DNA from: an uncultured Lachnospiraceae bacterium
Lineage (GTDB): Bacteria; Bacillota; Clostridia; Lachnospirales; Lachnospiraceae
NCBI GenBank assembly: GCA_947586255.1
Contig: CANPXP010000003.1
Coordinates: 1-64,000 of the forward strand
Direction of reading: 5' to 3'
DNA length: 64,000 nucleotides
Of the stretch, positions 63,534 through 64,000 are shown one piece after another. Position 1 is the stretch's first letter. Every line of letters starts with the position of its first letter. A program made the translations under genes and the position numbers. A model generated the notes under the pieces. That model had not been told where the DNA came from and searched no databases. It saw only the letters and a list, made by a program, of their open reading frames with translations.

Positions 63534-64000
63534 TTAGAACAGATTACCGCAGATGAGATCCTTCAGGATACCAAAAGCCTCCCTGGTCATGTTGTTTGGC
63601 AGATACAGCGGACTGGAAGGCGCCGCGATCCCGCAGACATTTTTCATGCCCGCCGCTCTGGCCAGGCGCACGCCGCGAAAGACATGGAAGTTGTTCGTCA
63701 CGATACCCACGGCGGCGTCCCTGTCCCCGATCAGTTCCATGCTGTACGCGATATTTTCTGACGTATCCCGCGATCTGTCCTCCAGAGTCAGCCGTTCTGG
63801 TGCGATTCCGCGCTCAGTCAGATAGCGGTACATTCCCTCCGCCTCGCTGCAGGGCTCGTTGCCGCCCTGCCCGCCCGACAGGATGCAGAACGTGTCCGGA
63901 TTCTCCGTCAGATAATCGCAAGCGGCGTCCAGCCGATACCGCAGCACCACGCTGGGCCCTGACTCCCGCATCTGCGCTCCCAGCACGATGATGCAGTCCA
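63534..64000 (-). CDS. YdcF/ElyC family (DUF218) protein, 5' part outside window
   Basis: The frame is open to the window edge and begins here DCIIVLGAQMRESGPSVVL, then LSGGQGGNEPCSEAEGMYRY, LEDRSRDTSENIAYSMEL and VTNNFHVFRGVRLAR. These are the DUF218 motifs found in YdcF, SanA and ElyC, linked to envelope precursor handling. The membrane segments these proteins often have at their N-terminus may lie beyond the edge. About 155 residues are visible. Confidence 0.85.
   Translation of the reverse strand, partial: DCIIVLGAQMRESGPSVVLRYRLDAACDYLTENPDTFCILSGGQGGNEPCSEAEGMYRYLTERGIAPERLTLEDRSRDTSENIAYSMELIGDRDAAVGIVTNNFHVFRGVRLARAAGMKNVCGIAAPSSPLYLPNNMTREAFGILKDLICGNLF

Overview
The window looks like a chromosomal segment of a Clostridia bacterium, most likely Lachnospiraceae. 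This is inferred from a GntR-clpC-(conserved hypothetical)-radA block, clostridial-style purine and pyrimidine genes, strong AGGAGG-type ribosome sites, a DUF6142-like membrane protein and several Rpn-type PD-(D/E)XK genes. Nearly every gene lies on the minus strand, so transcription runs from high to low coordinates. No rRNA, tRNA or CRISPR was recognised.

Layout in coordinate order. (1) 1-500: edge-truncated Rpn gene. (2) 824-6196: five-gene operon (GNAT, MBOAT O-acyltransferase, acyl carrier protein, AMP-ligase fused to a nitroreductase, second nitroreductase). It resembles a dlt system with flavin chemistry added. (3) 6263-7883: second Rpn element. (4) 7884-20908: AT-rich glycan genes (HAD, GT4, FkbM methyltransferases, WbsX, PIG-L deacetylase, Stealth, GT-D, GT2). 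(5) 20946-22450: third Rpn element. (6) 22643-39175: more glycan genes (DUF5672, GT2s, several methyltransferases, two radical SAM enzymes, a nucleotidyltransferase-kinase fusion, a DegT aminotransferase). (7) 39212-42808: higher-GC sugar genes (epimerase, GmhB, GmhA, GT-B-like). (8) 43088-45285: TnpB-like protein lacking all three RuvC acidic residues, next to a serine recombinase and two identical palindromes. (9) 45590-46780: plus-strand Rpn-like gene with six 21-residue repeats. (10) 46873-64000: housekeeping (radA, clpC, SH3 membrane protein, purD/N/M/E, aminopeptidase, pyrE/F, TPR lipoprotein, YdcF-like).

The most striking feature is a set of eight poly-G tracts, each inside a coding region on the coding strand: seven of nine G and one of eight. 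Every nine-G tract keeps its frame. The eight-G tract at 33412-33419 breaks a methyltransferase that one extra G would restore. The tracts lie only in modifying enzymes (methyltransferases, radical SAM, GNAT, nitroreductase) and in no glycosyltransferase. This is the layout expected of phase-variable contingency loci that alter decorations on a surface glycan.

A second pattern is a small Rossmann-like module (IYGxGxxG start, ID/VD acidic strand, P-E/D turn, IIV strand). It sits at the N-terminus of ten glycan enzymes, at the C-terminus of five, and in one short protein behind a membrane-like segment. How the genes cooperate is inference: heptose genes (GmhA, kinase-nucleotidyltransferase, GmhB) supply an activated sugar, the glycosyltransferases build the glycan, and methyl, acyl, deacetyl and radical-SAM enzymes decorate it, several under slippage control. 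No flippase, ABC exporter or polymerase is visible here.
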